Shown one piece after another: positions 1-9,821 of a stretch of DNA of 51,706 nucleotides. The stretch's first letter is position 1. Each line of letters starts with the position of its first letter. The position numbers and the translations under genes are program-made. Under the pieces are notes generated by a model. The model made no database searches. It was not told the origin of the DNA and saw nothing but the letters and a program-made list of their open reading frames with translations. Source of the stretch: Verrucomicrobia bacterium UBA4286 (GTDB taxonomy: Bacteria > Verrucomicrobiota > Kiritimatiellia > RFP12 > UBA1067); NCBI GenBank assembly GCA_002395905.1, contig DGVK01000198.1, forward strand, positions 1 through 51,706, given 5' to 3'.

Positions 1-1
1 C

Positions 2-3000
2 TGGCAGGAGTACATGGTCCAGGCGCTGCGCCACCTGCGCTACGACGACGGCGTGCTGCCGCTCAAGGGCTACGACATGCCCGGACTGGACGAGAACGAC
101 GAGATCGTGCGCCCGTGGGTCGGCACGGAGGGCGTGCTCCAGCTCGACCTTGCGAATGAATACAGCCCGAAGGCGCTCGACACGATCCTCGAGCTCGGCT
201 ACACCAACTTCGTCACGTTCGTCCGCAGCGCGGACGGCGCGGACTACCTGCGCAAGCTCGGCTACTTCGCCGATCCGCCGAAGGCGTGGGACTTCGCGGG
301 CGCCGGCCATCTCCTCAACAAGTACATGCTGCCGCCGAAGACGTGGGTGGCCCGGCCCGCGACGCGCACGAGCGCCGTGGACGAGGATGGCAACGAGATC
401 TACGACTACTACACCAGTCCCGTCACCAACGACACCACGTTCGCGGGCATCTACACCAACAACATGTCCAACGTGTCGGATGGCTTCCTTTTCTACTCGG
501 ACGACGTGGTCGAACTTGGCCTGGCGGCCGCCTACCTGGTCGAGCTCGACGGTGTCGGCGGTGGCGTGGCGACCTACTACGCCTACCCGCATGTCGGAGA
601 CGAGACCGTCGTGCTGTCAGGCACCTGGGCCGGCACCGGCAGCTATGTCGGCACCGACCCGCGCCTGTGGGATACCGACGCAGACGGCATGGATGACTAC
701 TACGAGCTCTTCCACGGCCTCAACCCGCTCCTGGGCGCGGTCGACGAGAATCTCACGCTCACGACGCGCGACGTCGTCAGCGGCCTTGCCTCCGTGCGGC
801 GCAACGCATGGGTCGGCTGGGATAATGCGGAGATGCCGGCCTACGACCCGATCCGCTTCCCGTGGATGATGGGCGTCGGCGCGTGCGACGCCGACGGCGA
901 CGGCCTGCGGAACGAGGAGGAGGCGCTCAACGCGAACCTGACGGCGCCGAACACGACGCACACCGACCCGACGCCGCTGTGGATGACCGACAACACCCAC
1001 GATATCCGCTACGAGCCTGTCGTAACCGCGATCAGCATCACCAACTACCTCTATACGGCAGACGGCAAGCCGGTTTATGTCAAGGTAAACGGCGAGCGAC
1101 AGCGCAAGATTCGCGATGTAACCGAGAGCGTGATCACCAATTCCATGATTACGCTTGTAAAGGGACCGTCCTACACCCAGCTTTACTATCCGTGCGAGGT
1201 ATGGCCGCTCATCTGGCTCAACGCGGGCTACAATTACATGGCTTCGTTTGAAGTCAACGAGGGCTATGACAGCGATAACGATATGCGCGGCGACCGCCTT
1301 GAGCAGATCAAGACCGCCGAGCCTTCGAGCGATCCGCTGCACTTCGGCGACCCTTCGCGCCGCCAGAGCCTCTGGCTTGGCGGCCAGGACGACCCGGGTC
1401 TGGCGATTACCGTCATGCCGGCCGAGCGCGAAACCAACGGCAACGACCTCTTCAAGCAGTTCACGGTCGAAGCGTGGGCCAAGCCCGAGACGCTCGCCGC
1501 AGGCCACGACCAGTGCATCGTGAGCCGCTCCGTCCTCTACGGCGGCTGGGACATCGAGAACTCCAACACTGTCGTCCGCTGCAACTTCGCGCTCGGCATC
1601 GACGCCGACGGCTGCATATACGCCGGCTTTGACGATTCTACCGATGGTTCGATTCGCGCCACAGGTTCTAAGCTTGACGACGGCGAGTGGACTCATCTTG
1701 CCGCCACCTACGACGGTGAAAAGATAACGCTTTACGTGAACGGAATCCCCGTCAAGCGCGACGCAACGGCGAAGATTCCCGCGAACGGTCTCATATCGCT
1801 CATTCAGGATCCGCAGTATGATGGAGGCTTCCCCTACATCAACTACCGCACCGAGCCCGGTGCTGTGGCTGTTGGCGGCCGTGCGACCGGCCCGGCGGCG
1901 TTCGCCTACAACCTTACAGCCAAGGCGACGTCGTGGAATGAGGTCGCGGACGACTTCTTCGGCGGCTGGGTCGACGAGGTTCGCGTGTGGGACGGCGCCC
2001 GCACCGATGCGCAGATTCTCGCCGAGTACAAGACGCGCTTTGACGCCGACAAGGCCAAGGAGCTGCGCGATGGCATCTATCAGGAATACCGTGAGCGCAG
2101 GACGCGCGCCGGAACTGCCGGTGCCGAGCAGATGTCGGCCGAACTGGTGATGCACTATGACTTCACGACCCTCGGCGGCGCGCCAGAGGCGACCAACGCC
2201 CAGCGCATACCGGGCGGCTTCGAGGCGCAGGTTCTCGACAAGGTTGTCAATCCTTCGACCGGCTCGGCAATCGACCAGTCTGCCATCGAGGTCGGCTGGT
2301 GGAGCAAGGTTCAGAACAACGAGGCGGTTGCTTCCAAGGTCTACACCTCCAAGCACTATGTGCCTTGGATAGAGAACACCGTAGCCCACCTGCCGCCGCT
2401 CAGCGGCAGGGTCATGGACAGCGTTTACTGGAACGAGAACTACGCCGGTTACACCCCGGCATCGTTCCACGGTATCGACTCCTACACCTTCCCGAACTCT
2501 ATGACGCCTTACAACTGGACCGTCCAGCACGGCGAGGCGGATTATCTCTGGAAGAAGCTTCGCAAAATCGAGAGTGCCACCAACGAGACGGAGCGCGCCC
2601 ACGGCGCCATAACCGAGGATTCGCCCTACAGGCGTCTCAGGTTCGACGTCCGCCACGAGTTCGACGAGGTGACCGACCTTGTCCCGCTCGGCAGCGCCTT
2701 CCCGAAGCGTATCTCCGAGGATGACGGCGGCAGCTGGGACGGCGAGGGCGCCGAGGACGCGTGGTCGATAACGACGCGCGAAGGTCTCGACGGCGACAAG
2801 AACGGAGACGGAATCCCCGACTGGTACGACGGTTCGACCGAGGACTACATCCGAGACCTCGCGGCCGGTCTCCTGCCCGACGGCTCGAAGCCGAACGATG
2901 AATGGGCCGATACGGCCGATCTCGACAATGACGGACTTCCCGACTGGTGGGAGAAGCTCTACGACGTCTATGCCGACGGTGCCGACGACGACACAGACCG

Positions 3001-5773
3001 CGACGGTCTCTCCAACTATCAGGAGTATCTGATACGCGAGGTTTACGGTCTTGAAAAGGTCGATCCCGGGCTCGCATACTCCACTGCGGGGCAGAAGGTC
3101 ACCGACTACTATCTTCGCTACGGCACTCTCTATTACGGAGAGCTCTTCGCCGACCACGACCATATCGAGGACTGGTTTGAGGACGAACAGCCCGTGGAGG
3201 CCGTCATCGGCGGCAAGCGTCTCGCCAACTACTCGCGCTTCACGTATGACGCGGCGCGCGATGTCGACGGCTCGGGCTGGAACAATTGGTTGCTTGCTCG
3301 CGCCTACATTGAAGGCATGTACACGAGCAACATAGTCACGGTTGTTACAAACTCCTCCGGCAGGGTTGTCGCGACGACCAATGAAGTGACGGGTTCCACC
3401 CTTGCCGACAGGAAGGGCAACCTCGACCCGGCGGTCGACATCCACGTGTTCTACAACGGCAAAATGGGCAACCTTGGATACGGCAGCACCGTGCATACCA
3501 TCGCTGTCAAGGTGTGGGGGCTTGACGCGGACGGCAAGGCCGACCTCAGCCGCTCGCCCGACAAGGTCTGGGGTATGAAGGCCGAAAGCCAGAACGCCCT
3601 TGACATGGAGGGGCTTGCCCACGGTTACAGCGCCACGCTCGGCAGCGTCCGCCCGGGACGCAGCCTGTTCGTGGCCTATGCCGTGGAGGGCGAGTACGAT
3701 GATGGTACCGAGATTCCTCCGTACGAAGAAGGTATGCCCTACGGCGTCGCCTACGCGACAATCGGCGCGAAGAGCGGCGAAGTCGTCGATATTGAACTGA
3801 CGGACTTCAATCCTGCGATGATGCGTGTCAACCTCCCGGAGGCTATTGCGTTGCAGCGTGTCTACGCAGACAGCCTTGCCGCCAAGGACTCCGAGTGGTG
3901 GGGCAAGGCGATGACGGCCGGCAGCGCCGAGTGGAGGACGTACTATTCCGACATGAACGCGGCCTACGAGAGCATGGTCGGGACTGCCGACCGCGGCAAG
4001 GGTTCGTGCAGCTGGGCGACGATCCAGCGCGCCGTGGACTACTGCGGCACGAATCTCGTGTTTGCGTCGTCGAACATAGTCCACGTCTGGGTGGCGCAGC
4101 TTCTTCTCAACGGCGAGAAGAATTCCAACGGTCTCTATTACAAGCCCCTGTTCACCATGGGCGCGGTGGACCTTTCGAAGCACAATGTGCTCACCGAGGC
4201 CGATCTTGTGAATTATGGCTATCCCGACCTCGGCTGGGGTACGGTTGGATCGGCGTATCTTGAGGATCATCCCAACATCTCCTCTCTCACTAGCGCGACA
4301 TTCGGCTTGATTCTCGAGCGTTCGCCGGTGACCTATCCCAACGCCAACAACCTGCTCCTTGTCGAGATGGTGAACCATTACGAGAAGGGTCTGCGCCAGA
4401 CGGCTATCGCCGACAGGCAGGTTCGCAACTACAGCGGCCAGCCGACGTTCAGCTGGACCCACGCGAACACGATAGGCAAGGACTACCCGGCCTTCCAGCT
4501 CAAGGTCTGGAAGAGTGGCACGGTGGTGTACGATTCCGGTGTGCAGCCCGCGCCCGTGCGCGACGCGTCCGGCCGCTACAACTGGACGGCGCCTATCTGG
4601 GTCGGCTCCATGCTGGCGAGCGGCACGGTGTTCGAAGGCAACGAGGAGTATGTCTGGGATGCGTCCATGCTTGACGCGAAGTTCACGTCGTTCGGCGGCT
4701 CCGCCGGCGCCGGCCAGAAGTTCACGATGCAGGAGAGCTCGCCGTCTGGCGGAGCAACCGACTATGGTGTGATTCCCGTAAAGGTGAAGTACACCGGCCC
4801 GGGCACGGTTTCCACAACTGCGGCCAAGCAGTGCCTGCGCGTCGAAGCCTATCTCTCCTCCGACTTCAGCGGCACGCCGGTCGGCGTGGGCTTTGTGACC
4901 GACGCGGGCGATCTAAAAGATGTAAAGAAGATCAGCGTCAACGCGCAGGTGACCGGGTTGCCGACATCGAACGAGTACTATCTGCTCGCCTATATCGACA
5001 CCAACGGCAACGGTGTCCACGACGACTGGGAATCGTGGGGTTACGCCTGTTACTACATGGATCCGGATCGCGACGACATCTACACGCCGCGCGCCTACAA
5101 GCCGGGCAATGCGGCTGCCGTGGAAAACTGCCTGATCTATGTCAACGATGCCGACACCAACGGCAACATGGTTCCCGACGTGTGGGAATGGGAGAAGGAT
5201 GGCAGGCTTGGCGGCGCGACCGCCACCGGCGCGGCTTCGCTTTCGCCGTACTACTCCTACACGCTTGACGACGCGACGAAGAAGTCTGCCCTCTCGAAGC
5301 TCGGCTCCAAGTTCGGCGCTCCCGCGCTCATGAGCTCGCTTGCGTATGCGACGATGCTCTCGGCGATGCGCTCCGGCGAGCAGCTCACCGCCGAGCAGGC
5401 GTTCATCATCACCGGCATCGATGTGACGAAGGTGGAGGCGTCGCCCAAGGTGTCGATATCCTCGTTCTCGCTTGCGGACGGGATCACGCTGGCGGTCGAT
5501 CCGTCGGCGACGGTCGACGGCGAGGAGGTTTCGTCGACCGCCCCGCTCACAATCAAGGTCTACGTGACGCTCTCCGTGCAGTATACTGACAATCTCGCCT
5601 CGGCGACATGGACCGAGGCGGCCAGGAAGACCATGCAGCTTACGCTTGCCTCCGGCGAGCGCAAGATCGGCGCGGACGAACTGACCGATGTCAACGACGC
5701 GCTGCGCGAAGCGGTCGCCGAGCATGGTTCCGGCTGCTACTTCCGCGTGGTGGTCGAAGTCGGTGAAAAGTGA
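2..5773 (+). CDS. Giant secreted/surface protein with LamG domain and DxDxDG calcium motifs (5' partial)
   Basis: The frame is open to the left edge of the window, so the N terminus and any signal peptide are missing. An in-frame ATG at 14 need not be the start, and residue numbers here count from it. Residues about 482-669 form a LamG/concanavalin-like jellyroll, recognisable by FTVEAWAKPE at the start, EWTHLAATYDGEKITLYVNG in the middle and GWVDEVRVWDGART at the end. Aspartate-rich calcium-type loops of the thrombospondin type 3 style occur near residues 220, 292, 928, 969, 993, 1662 and 1712 (for example DADGDGLRNEEE and DLDNDGLPDWWE). The rest is rich in Tyr, Trp, Asn and Gly, as in extracellular proteins. 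No sorting signal is obvious at the C terminus. It is probably an adhesin or glycan-binding exoprotein, but no enzymatic domain was recognised. ackA follows after 37 bases. Confidence 0.75.
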   Translation, partial: WQEYMVQALRHLRYDDGVLPLKGYDMPGLDENDEIVRPWVGTEGVLQLDLANEYSPKALDTILELGYTNFVTFVRSADGADYLRKLGYFADPPKAWDFAGAGHLLNKYMLPPKTWVARPATRTSAVDEDGNEIYDYYTSPVTNDTTFAGIYTNNMSNVSDGFLFYSDDVVELGLAAAYLVELDGVGGGVATYYAYPHVGDETVVLSGTWAGTGSYVGTDPRLWDTDADGMDDYYELFHGLNPLLGAVDENLTLTTRDVVSGLASVRRNAWVGWDNAEMPAYDPIRFPWMMGVGACDADGDGLRNEEEALNANLTAPNTTHTDPTPLWMTDNTHDIRYEPVVTAISITNYLYTADGKPVYVKVNGERQRKIRDVTESVITNSMITLVKGPSYTQLYYPCEVWPLIWLNAGYNYMASFEVNEGYDSDNDMRGDRLEQIKTAEPSSDPLHFGDPSRRQSLWLGGQDDPGLAITVMPAERETNGNDLFKQFTVEAWAKPETLAAGHDQCIVSRSVLYGGWDIENSNTVVRCNFALGIDADGCIYAGFDDSTDGSIRATGSKLDDGEWTHLAATYDGEKITLYVNGIPVKRDATAKIPANGLISLIQDPQYDGGFPYINYRTEPGAVAVGGRATGPAAFAYNLTAKATSWNEVADDFFGGWVDEVRVWDGARTDAQILAEYKTRFDADKAKELRDGIYQEYRERRTRAGTAGAEQMSAELVMHYDFTTLGGAPEATNAQRIPGGFEAQVLDKVVNPSTGSAIDQSAIEVGWWSKVQNNEAVASKVYTSKHYVPWIENTVAHLPPLSGRVMDSVYWNENYAGYTPASFHGIDSYTFPNSMTPYNWTVQHGEADYLWKKLRKIESATNETERAHGAITEDSPYRRLRFDVRHEFDEVTDLVPLGSAFPKRISEDDGGSWDGEGAEDAWSITTREGLDGDKNGDGIPDWYDGSTEDYIRDLAAGLLPDGSKPNDEWADTADLDNDGLPDWWEKLYDVYADGADDDTDRDGLSNYQEYLIREVYGLEKVDPGLAYSTAGQKVTDYYLRYGTLYYGELFADHDHIEDWFEDEQPVEAVIGGKRLANYSRFTYDAARDVDGSGWNNWLLARAYIEGMYTSNIVTVVTNSSGRVVATTNEVTGSTLADRKGNLDPAVDIHVFYNGKMGNLGYGSTVHTIAVKVWGLDADGKADLSRSPDKVWGMKAESQNALDMEGLAHGYSATLGSVRPGRSLFVAYAVEGEYDDGTEIPPYEEGMPYGVAYATIGAKSGEVVDIELTDFNPAMMRVNLPEAIALQRVYADSLAAKDSEWWGKAMTAGSAEWRTYYSDMNAAYESMVGTADRGKGSCSWATIQRAVDYCGTNLVFASSNIVHVWVAQLLLNGEKNSNGLYYKPLFTMGAVDLSKHNVLTEADLVNYGYPDLGWGTVGSAYLEDHPNISSLTSATFGLILERSPVTYPNANNLLLVEMVNHYEKGLRQTAIADRQVRNYSGQPTFSWTHANTIGKDYPAFQLKVWKSGTVVYDSGVQPAPVRDASGRYNWTAPIWVGSMLASGTVFEGNEEYVWDASMLDAKFTSFGGSAGAGQKFTMQESSPSGGATDYGVIPVKVKYTGPGTVSTTAAKQCLRVEAYLSSDFSGTPVGVGFVTDAGDLKDVKKISVNAQVTGLPTSNEYYLLAYIDTNGNGVHDDWESWGYACYYMDPDRDDIYTPRAYKPGNAAAVENCLIYVNDADTNGNMVPDVWEWEKDGRLGGATATGAASLSPYYSYTLDDATKKSALSKLGSKFGAPALMSSLAYATMLSAMRSGEQLTAEQAFIITGIDVTKVEASPKVSISSFSLADGITLAVDPSATVDGEEVSSTAPLTIKVYVTLSVQYTDNLASATWTEAARKTMQLTLASGERKIGADELTDVNDALREAVAEHGSGCYFRVVVEVGEK

Positions 5774-5810
5774 GGGTCGTCGAAAAAACCGTTCTAAGGA
5801 AGACTAGCAA

Positions 5811-6938
5811 ATGAAGAAGGCAATAAGGAAGGTACTCGTAATCAACTCCGGGTCGAGCTCGCTCAAATACCAGCTGTTCGACATGGTCAAGGGCGAGCGT
5901 CTCGCCAAGGGCCTCGTCGAGCGTATCGGCTGCGGCGGCCCCAAGGACCATACCGAGGCGCTCAAGAAGGTCGTCGCCGATCTCGGCGAGCCGAAAGACA
6001 TCGACGCCATCGGCCATCGAGTGCTGCACGGCGCGGAGGTTTTCAAGGACTCCGTCAAGGTCGACGCGAAGGTTCTCGCCAAGCTTGACAAGCTCGTGAA
6101 GTTCGGGCCGCTGCACATGCCTGCCAACATCGGCGGCATCCGCGCGTGCCAGAAGATATTCAAGGGCGTCCCCAACGTCGCGGTCTTCGACACGGCCTTC
6201 CACCAGACCATGCCCGACTGTGCGGCCATGTACGCCATCGACCCGAAGTACTACAAGAAGATGGGCATACGCAAGTACGGCTTCCACGGCACGAGCCACA
6301 AGTTCATCGTCGCCGAGGCCGCGAAGCTGCTCAAGAAGCCTCTCGCGAAGATAAACCTCGTGACGTGCCACATGGGCAATGGAAGTTCTCTCTCTGCGGT
6401 CAAGAACGGGCAGTGCGTCGACACCTCCATGGGTCTCACCCCGCTAGCCGGCATGGTGATGGGAACGCGCTGCGGCGATATCGACGCGGCGGCCGTCCTC
6501 GCCATCATGGAGGCCGAGAAGCTCACTCCCGCCCAGGCCGACACGCTGCTCAACAAGAAGTCGGGCCTGTTGGCGCTCACGGGTTCCAGCGACTGCCGCG
6601 ACATCTGCGCCATGGCGGAGAAGGGTGACAAGGCGGCCGAGCTCGCGCTTGAGATGCTCGCCTACAGGACGGCGCTCTACATCGGCGGCTACAACACCAT
6701 AATCGGCGGTGCCGACGCCATCATCATGACGGGCGGCATCGGCGAGAACTCCAGCGAGGTTCGCGAGCGTATCGTGAACCGTCTCGGCGCGCTCGGTATC
6801 AAGCTCGACAAGAAGGCAAACGCCGTCCGCGGGAAGGTCGCGACCATCTCGGCCAAGGGTTCGAAGATACCCGTCATCATCATACCGACGAACGAAGAGC
6901 TCGCCATCGCGCAGGACACGGTAGCGGTTCTTGGCTGA
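5811..6938 (+). CDS. ackA: Acetate kinase
   Basis: Catalyses acetyl phosphate + ADP to acetate + ATP, the substrate-level phosphorylation step of acetate fermentation in the cytoplasm. The 375-residue protein is slightly shorter than the usual ~400. It has the ASKHA-fold signatures of the family: VINSGSSSLKYQLFD at the N terminus, HRVLHG, the DTAFHQTMP segment, KYGFHGTSHKF, and GNGSS followed by DTSMGLTPLAG. AAGGAAG sits about 9 bases before the ATG. pta follows 25 bases downstream, the classic ackA-pta pair, so the host probably makes acetate. No promoter was recognised between it and the upstream giant gene. Confidence 0.96.
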   Translation: MKKAIRKVLVINSGSSSLKYQLFDMVKGERLAKGLVERIGCGGPKDHTEALKKVVADLGEPKDIDAIGHRVLHGAEVFKDSVKVDAKVLAKLDKLVKFGPLHMPANIGGIRACQKIFKGVPNVAVFDTAFHQTMPDCAAMYAIDPKYYKKMGIRKYGFHGTSHKFIVAEAAKLLKKPLAKINLVTCHMGNGSSLSAVKNGQCVDTSMGLTPLAGMVMGTRCGDIDAAAVLAIMEAEKLTPAQADTLLNKKSGLLALTGSSDCRDICAMAEKGDKAAELALEMLAYRTALYIGGYNTIIGGADAIIMTGGIGENSSEVRERIVNRLGALGIKLDKKANAVRGKVATISAKGSKIPVIIIPTNEELAIAQDTVAVLG

Positions 6939-6963
6939 AGAACAAGCAGAAGGAATACGCCAA

Positions 6964-8001
6964 ATGGATGCGATAAAGAACATAATCGAAAAGGCCTCGA
7001 AGCTGAACGGCACCGTCGTTCTGCCCGAGGGAATGGACGCGCGCGTCATCACGGCCGCCTGCGCCTGCGTCGACCGCAAGATCTGCACCCCCGTTGTGCT
7101 CGGCACGGCGGAGGAGATCGCCGCGGTCGAGGCCTCGGCGGGGCTTAGTCTTGCGGAGCGCGGCATCAAGACCGTTGACTACACCCAGGGCGACGCCGAG
7201 CTGGAGGCCGCCTATCTTGAGGCGTGGAACGCCAAGGAGTCGAAGAAGCCTGCGGAGAAGCAGAAGATTATCGATCTTGCCGCCGCCCAGAAGACCCTTC
7301 GCACGAAGCGCATCTACTTCGGCGGCATGATGGTGAAACTCGGCCGCGTCAATGGACTCGTCGCCGGCTCCATCGCCTCCACGGGCGACATGCTGCGCGC
7401 GGCGTTCCACACGCTCGGCACCCAGAAGGGTGTGAAGACCGCGAGTTCCTGCTTCATCATGGATCTCAAGAGGCCGACAGCCTCGGGTGATTCGGTTCTA
7501 GCTTTCGGCGACTGCGCCGTGATCCCCAACCCGACGGCAGAACAGCTGGTTGACATCGGTCTTGCGACGGCGCAGACCTACCGCGATCTCACGGGCAACG
7601 AGCCGCGCGTCGCCTACCTGTCGTTCTCGACGAAGGGATCGGCGGCGGGCGACCTTGTCGAAAAGGTCCAGAAGGCTGTCGAACTCGCGAAGCCGCGATT
7701 TGCCGAGGCCGGGATAAAGATGGACGGCGAGATGCAGTTCGACGCCGCTATCGTCCCTGCCGTCGGCAGGCTCAAGAACCCCAAGGGCGAGATACAGGGC
7801 AATGCCAACGTGTTCATCTTCCCCGACCTGCAGGCCGGCAACATCGGCTACAAGATTGCTCAGCGCCTCGGCGAGGCGGACGCGATCGGCCCCAATCTGC
7901 AGGGTCTCGCGAAGGCGATGAACGATCTTTCCCGCGGATGCTCCGCCGAAGACATTGTCGGAACCATCTGCGTAACCCTGCTGCAGAGCCAGACAAAGTA
8001 A
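6964..8001 (+). CDS. pta: Phosphate acetyltransferase (short, catalytic domain only)
   Basis: Converts acetyl-CoA + phosphate to acetyl phosphate + CoA, feeding the acetate kinase encoded just upstream. The 345 residues correspond to the PTA/PTB catalytic domain alone, without the N-terminal DRTGG/BioD-like regulatory part of long Pta. Family landmarks include the GLVAGSIASTGDMLRAAF segment in the middle and, in the last third, VPAVGRLKNPKGEIQGNAN, FPDLQAGNIGYKIAQRL and IGPNLQGLAKAMNDLSRGC. I chose ATG 6964, which has AGAAGGA upstream. A TTG at 6931 in the same frame would overlap the end of ackA and lacks a good ribosome site. kdsD follows 7 bases later. Confidence 0.94.
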   Translation: MDAIKNIIEKASKLNGTVVLPEGMDARVITAACACVDRKICTPVVLGTAEEIAAVEASAGLSLAERGIKTVDYTQGDAELEAAYLEAWNAKESKKPAEKQKIIDLAAAQKTLRTKRIYFGGMMVKLGRVNGLVAGSIASTGDMLRAAFHTLGTQKGVKTASSCFIMDLKRPTASGDSVLAFGDCAVIPNPTAEQLVDIGLATAQTYRDLTGNEPRVAYLSFSTKGSAAGDLVEKVQKAVELAKPRFAEAGIKMDGEMQFDAAIVPAVGRLKNPKGEIQGNANVFIFPDLQAGNIGYKIAQRLGEADAIGPNLQGLAKAMNDLSRGCSAEDIVGTICVTLLQSQTK

Positions 8002-8008
8002 AGGAAAC

Positions 8009-9013
8009 ATGACCGAGGAAAGGATGATAGCGCGCGCGAAGGAAGTCTTCGATATCGAGATCGAAGGCCTCCGCCGCACCCGTGACTCCGTCGGCGGCAG
8101 TTTCGCCGCCGCGGTGAAGATGATTATCGCCTGCGCCGCGCAGGGCGGCATAGTCGTCGTTTCGGGCGTCGGCAAGAATCTGCACATCGCCGAAAAGATG
8201 AGCGCCATCTTTTCGTCGACGGGCACGCGCTCCATCGTTCTCAACCCCGTGCAGGCGATGCACGGCGACCTCGGGATGGTTTCCGCCAAGGATATCCTGA
8301 TAGCGCTCTCGTTCAGCGGCGAGAGCGACGAGATACTTCGTCTCATACCTGCGATACGCCGGCACGGGCTAAAGGTCGTCTCCATGACCGGCCGTCCCGA
8401 GTCGACGCTTGCGTCGATGAGCGATGTACACATCGAGATCCCTTGCGGGAAGGAGGCCTGCCCTTTCGGGATGGCCCCCACGAACTCCACGACCGCCACC
8501 ATGGCCATGGGCGACGCGCTCGCGATGACGCTTATCGACGCGCAGAGGTTCTCTGTCGAGGAGTATGCGATGAATCACCCCGCCGGCGCTATCGGAAGGG
8601 CTCTCGTCATGAAGGTGACGGATGTCATGAGAACCGGCGGTCGTCTCGCGAAGATCGGTTCTTCTGCGACAGTGATGGAGTCGCTGATGGCTATGACCAG
8701 GGCCCAGGGCGGCGCGGCGGTCGTCGTCGGCGACGGCGACCGGCTTGTGGGTATTTTCACTGACGGCGATTTCCGCCGGGTCATGTCGGAGCGTCCCGCC
8801 TCCGGGGACGGCGCGGCCTGCACGGTAATGTCCGAGCCGGTGTCGAAGTACATGACGGTCTCGCCGATGTTCGTGCGCGACGATGTCTATGCGGCGGAGC
8901 TCTTGAAGATATTCGAGCGCAAGCGAATCGACGACCTGCCTGTGTGCGATGCGGCCGGTCGCGTGGTGGGACTTGTCGACATACAGGACCTGCCGAAGAT
9001 GAAAGTGATGTGA
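8009..9013 (+). CDS. kdsD: D-arabinose 5-phosphate isomerase (KpsF/GutQ family)
   Basis: Isomerises ribulose 5-phosphate to arabinose 5-phosphate, the first committed precursor of Kdo in lipopolysaccharide. The 334-residue length is normal. An N-terminal SIS sugar-isomerase domain (about 1-200) carries SGVGKNLHIAEKMSAIFSST, ALSFSGESDEIL and APTNSTTATMAMGDALAM. The conserved AMNHPAGAIGRAL linker follows, then two CBS domains (about 205-334), the second with RIDDLPVCDAAGRVVGLVD. AAGGA lies 4 bases before the ATG, so it is probably co-translated with pta. It implies a diderm with Kdo-containing LPS, which agrees with the secretin and barrel encoded downstream. Confidence 0.93.
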   Translation: MTEERMIARAKEVFDIEIEGLRRTRDSVGGSFAAAVKMIIACAAQGGIVVVSGVGKNLHIAEKMSAIFSSTGTRSIVLNPVQAMHGDLGMVSAKDILIALSFSGESDEILRLIPAIRRHGLKVVSMTGRPESTLASMSDVHIEIPCGKEACPFGMAPTNSTTATMAMGDALAMTLIDAQRFSVEEYAMNHPAGAIGRALVMKVTDVMRTGGRLAKIGSSATVMESLMAMTRAQGGAAVVVGDGDRLVGIFTDGDFRRVMSERPASGDGAACTVMSEPVSKYMTVSPMFVRDDVYAAELLKIFERKRIDDLPVCDAAGRVVGLVDIQDLPKMKVM

Positions 9014-9050
9014 AGCCTGTCAAATGGAACTTAAAGAAAGGAACGAAAAG

Positions 9051-9797
9051 ATGAACATCAAGAAGACAATGATTTTTGGTATCGCCGCTTTTGCGGCGGC
9101 GGCCGCCGTGGCCGCCACGACGACGCGTTCGTCATACGGGAAGAGGGGGGCGAAGGCCGCAGTCGCCGAGGAGTCCGAGGAAGGTCCTGAGGCGGAGGTG
9201 AAGATAGAGCGCTTCCCGATGCTCGGGAGGAGCGCCACCTTGAACGCGCCTTCTCTTTCTGGCGAGTCCACGATCGGCAATGTATTCACCAAGCCCCGCA
9301 AATGGATCGTTCTTGAAGCGAAGTATTCTACGTTCGACAGGATCGTCGACCAGCTTACATTCACCTGGCATGTGCTTCTCGACACGAGCACGGCGACGAC
9401 CAAGGACAAGGCGGCTCTCGCCAAGCGCGCGCCGTACTCGTACTTCTCGCAGACCGTCACCTACGCCAACATCCCCAAGGGCGCGCATGCCGCGAGCGTC
9501 TGCCTGCATCCGAGCTATCTTGAGCAGTTCGGCGAGCCCAAGGCCGTCGGTCTTGTCATCACGGATGCGAACGGCAAGGTTCTCGCCGGCGACTGCGAAA
9601 GCGAGATAAAGGGAATAGCCTCCCATCCGAAGTCCATCGACATGGCGTTCTGGAACAACGACGAGATCATGAACAAGAAGAACCCGAAATCCGAATCGGG
9701 CGACTTGATGATCGAGCGCCGCCAGGGTCTGCAGGACCGTTCCAAGACGATATGGGCGCTTGTAAACCCGAACGACTACGAGCTCGTGATACAGTAA
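9051..9797 (+). CDS. Secreted pilus-cluster protein, Amuc_1102-like by position
   Basis: A 248-residue protein. The ATG at 9051 is preferred because AAAGGA lies just before it and because it places a signal peptide (MNIKKT, then a hydrophobic Ala-rich stretch ending AAAAAVAA) at the N terminus. An in-frame ATG at 9024 would add nine charged residues. The mature part starts with an acidic linker (EESEEGPEAE), then a beta-rich domain with WIVLEAKYST, LTFTWHVLLD and YANIPKGAHAASVCLHPS. I recognise no enzyme motif. Its place immediately before a PilM-like gene matches the Akkermansia muciniphila order Amuc_1102-1101-1100-1099-1098. The family call therefore rests on context plus a loose resemblance, and is moderate. 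Confidence 0.6.
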   Translation: MNIKKTMIFGIAAFAAAAAVAATTTRSSYGKRGAKAAVAEESEEGPEAEVKIERFPMLGRSATLNAPSLSGESTIGNVFTKPRKWIVLEAKYSTFDRIVDQLTFTWHVLLDTSTATTKDKAALAKRAPYSYFSQTVTYANIPKGAHAASVCLHPSYLEQFGEPKAVGLVITDANGKVLAGDCESEIKGIASHPKSIDMAFWNNDEIMNKKNPKSESGDLMIERRQGLQDRSKTIWALVNPNDYELVIQ

Positions 9798-9821
9798 ACC
9801 CAGCAACGCGGCTTCTATCTT

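Noticed and set aside
617..4462. A 1281-codon open frame on the minus strand opposite the giant exoprotein
   Set aside because: Long antisense frames are expected when codons prefer G or C at the third position. Its translation is basic, repetitive in Arg/Val/Gly and has no recognisable domain or ribosome site.
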